From positions 112,816-176,815 of the forward strand of contig NZ_JAKZKT010000004.1 of assembly GCF_022808645.1 (NCBI RefSeq): a DNA stretch of 64,000 nt, read 5' to 3'. Below the pieces are notes generated by a model. The model saw only the letters and a program-made list of their open reading frames with translations. It made no database searches and had not been told where the DNA came from. This stretch comes from Bacillus litorisediminis (lineage in GTDB: Bacteria > Bacillota > Bacilli > Bacillales > JC228). Below are positions 63,899 through 64,000 of the stretch, one piece after another (the first letter of the stretch is position 1; every line of letters starts with the position of its first letter). A program made the translations under genes and the position numbers.

Positions 63899-64000
63899 TT
63901 ATTCTAGATATTTCTTCACACGTTTCTTCAGGTGGTCGTGAACTAATAGTTGATTCATGATCATGGCCCATTGTTGGATGTGTCCACCTTCCCATTTCTT
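63899..64000 (-). CDS. C-terminal end of an unidentified ORF, possibly a transposase
   Basis: Thirty-three residues run in from the window edge, including KKWEGGHIQQWAMIMNQLL, and end KKYLE. The tail is basic and aromatic like many transposase C-termini, and the following TTACACACTTTTCTTGACAA resembles an insertion-sequence end. The family cannot be fixed from so little sequence. It could instead be an ordinary gene. Confidence 0.45.
   Translation of the reverse strand, partial: KKWEGGHIQQWAMIMNQLLVHDHLKKRVKKYLE

Overview
The window is a low-GC Firmicute chromosome segment. Sporulation genes (sigF operon, dacF, spoVA, spoIIM, mciZ), strong GGAGG ribosome sites, frequent TTG/GTG starts and intrinsic terminators point to an endospore-forming Bacillaceae. 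The backbone gene order (ypuI-scpB-scpA-ypuF-ribT-lysA-spoVA-sigF-dacF-drm-xerD-yqzK-fur-spoIIM-yqxK-nudF-mciZ-yqkF-yqkE-yqkD-yqkB-yqjX/yqjW-yqjQ-yqjP-proC-namA) follows that remembered for Bacillus subtilis. The species cannot be named from sequence reading alone.

Layout. 1-5.1 kb: chromosome segregation (scpA, scpB), ypuI, ypuF, a stand-alone ribT and lysA. 5.3-11.5 kb: spoVA operon, spoIIAA-spoIIAB-sigF and dacF. The spoVA operon goes directly from spoVAB to spoVAEA, so spoVAC, spoVAD and spoVAEb are absent here. 11.6-15.9 kb: a GtrA/GT2/multispan-protein surface glycosylation cassette and galU. 16-25.3 kb: nucleoside catabolism (drm, pdp), xerD, yqzK, fur with a PerR-like operator, spoIIM, endonuclease Q, nudF, mciZ, yqkF and yqkE. 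25.3-29.1 kb: HMG-CoA lyase, 3-oxoacid CoA-transferase and thiolase, a route from HMG-CoA/acetoacetate to acetyl-CoA. 29.2-33.8 kb: a histidine phosphatase and a TPP-riboswitch-controlled thiamine-precursor ECF transporter (ykoFEDC). 33.8-34.3 kb: a tiny membrane protein and a degenerate ~21-bp non-coding tandem array. 34.4-48.4 kb: hydrolases and the complete arginine set argCJBD-carAB-argF plus argGH, with two ArgR-type operator/promoters. 48.5-53.7 kb: iron-sulfur proteins, a methionine ABC importer and an ABC exporter whose leader looks like a ribosome-sensing attenuator. 53.8-55.8 kb: a YolD-like protein and an SOS Y-family polymerase behind LexA-like boxes. 55.8-58.5 kb: ECF sigma/anti-sigma pair, repeat elements and a lipoprotein. 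58.5-64 kb: yqjQ-yqjP, T-box-controlled proC, a TerC protein under a manganese riboswitch, the old yellow enzyme namA, and the end of an unidentified ORF leaving the window.

No rRNA, tRNA, CRISPR array, prophage or complete insertion sequence was seen. The most interesting items are the translated leader and competing hairpins before the ABC exporter (53.55-53.70 kb), the 21-bp array (34.0-34.3 kb), the gutted spoVA operon, the REP-like palindrome at 57.85 kb, and two tiny TTG-start membrane proteins.
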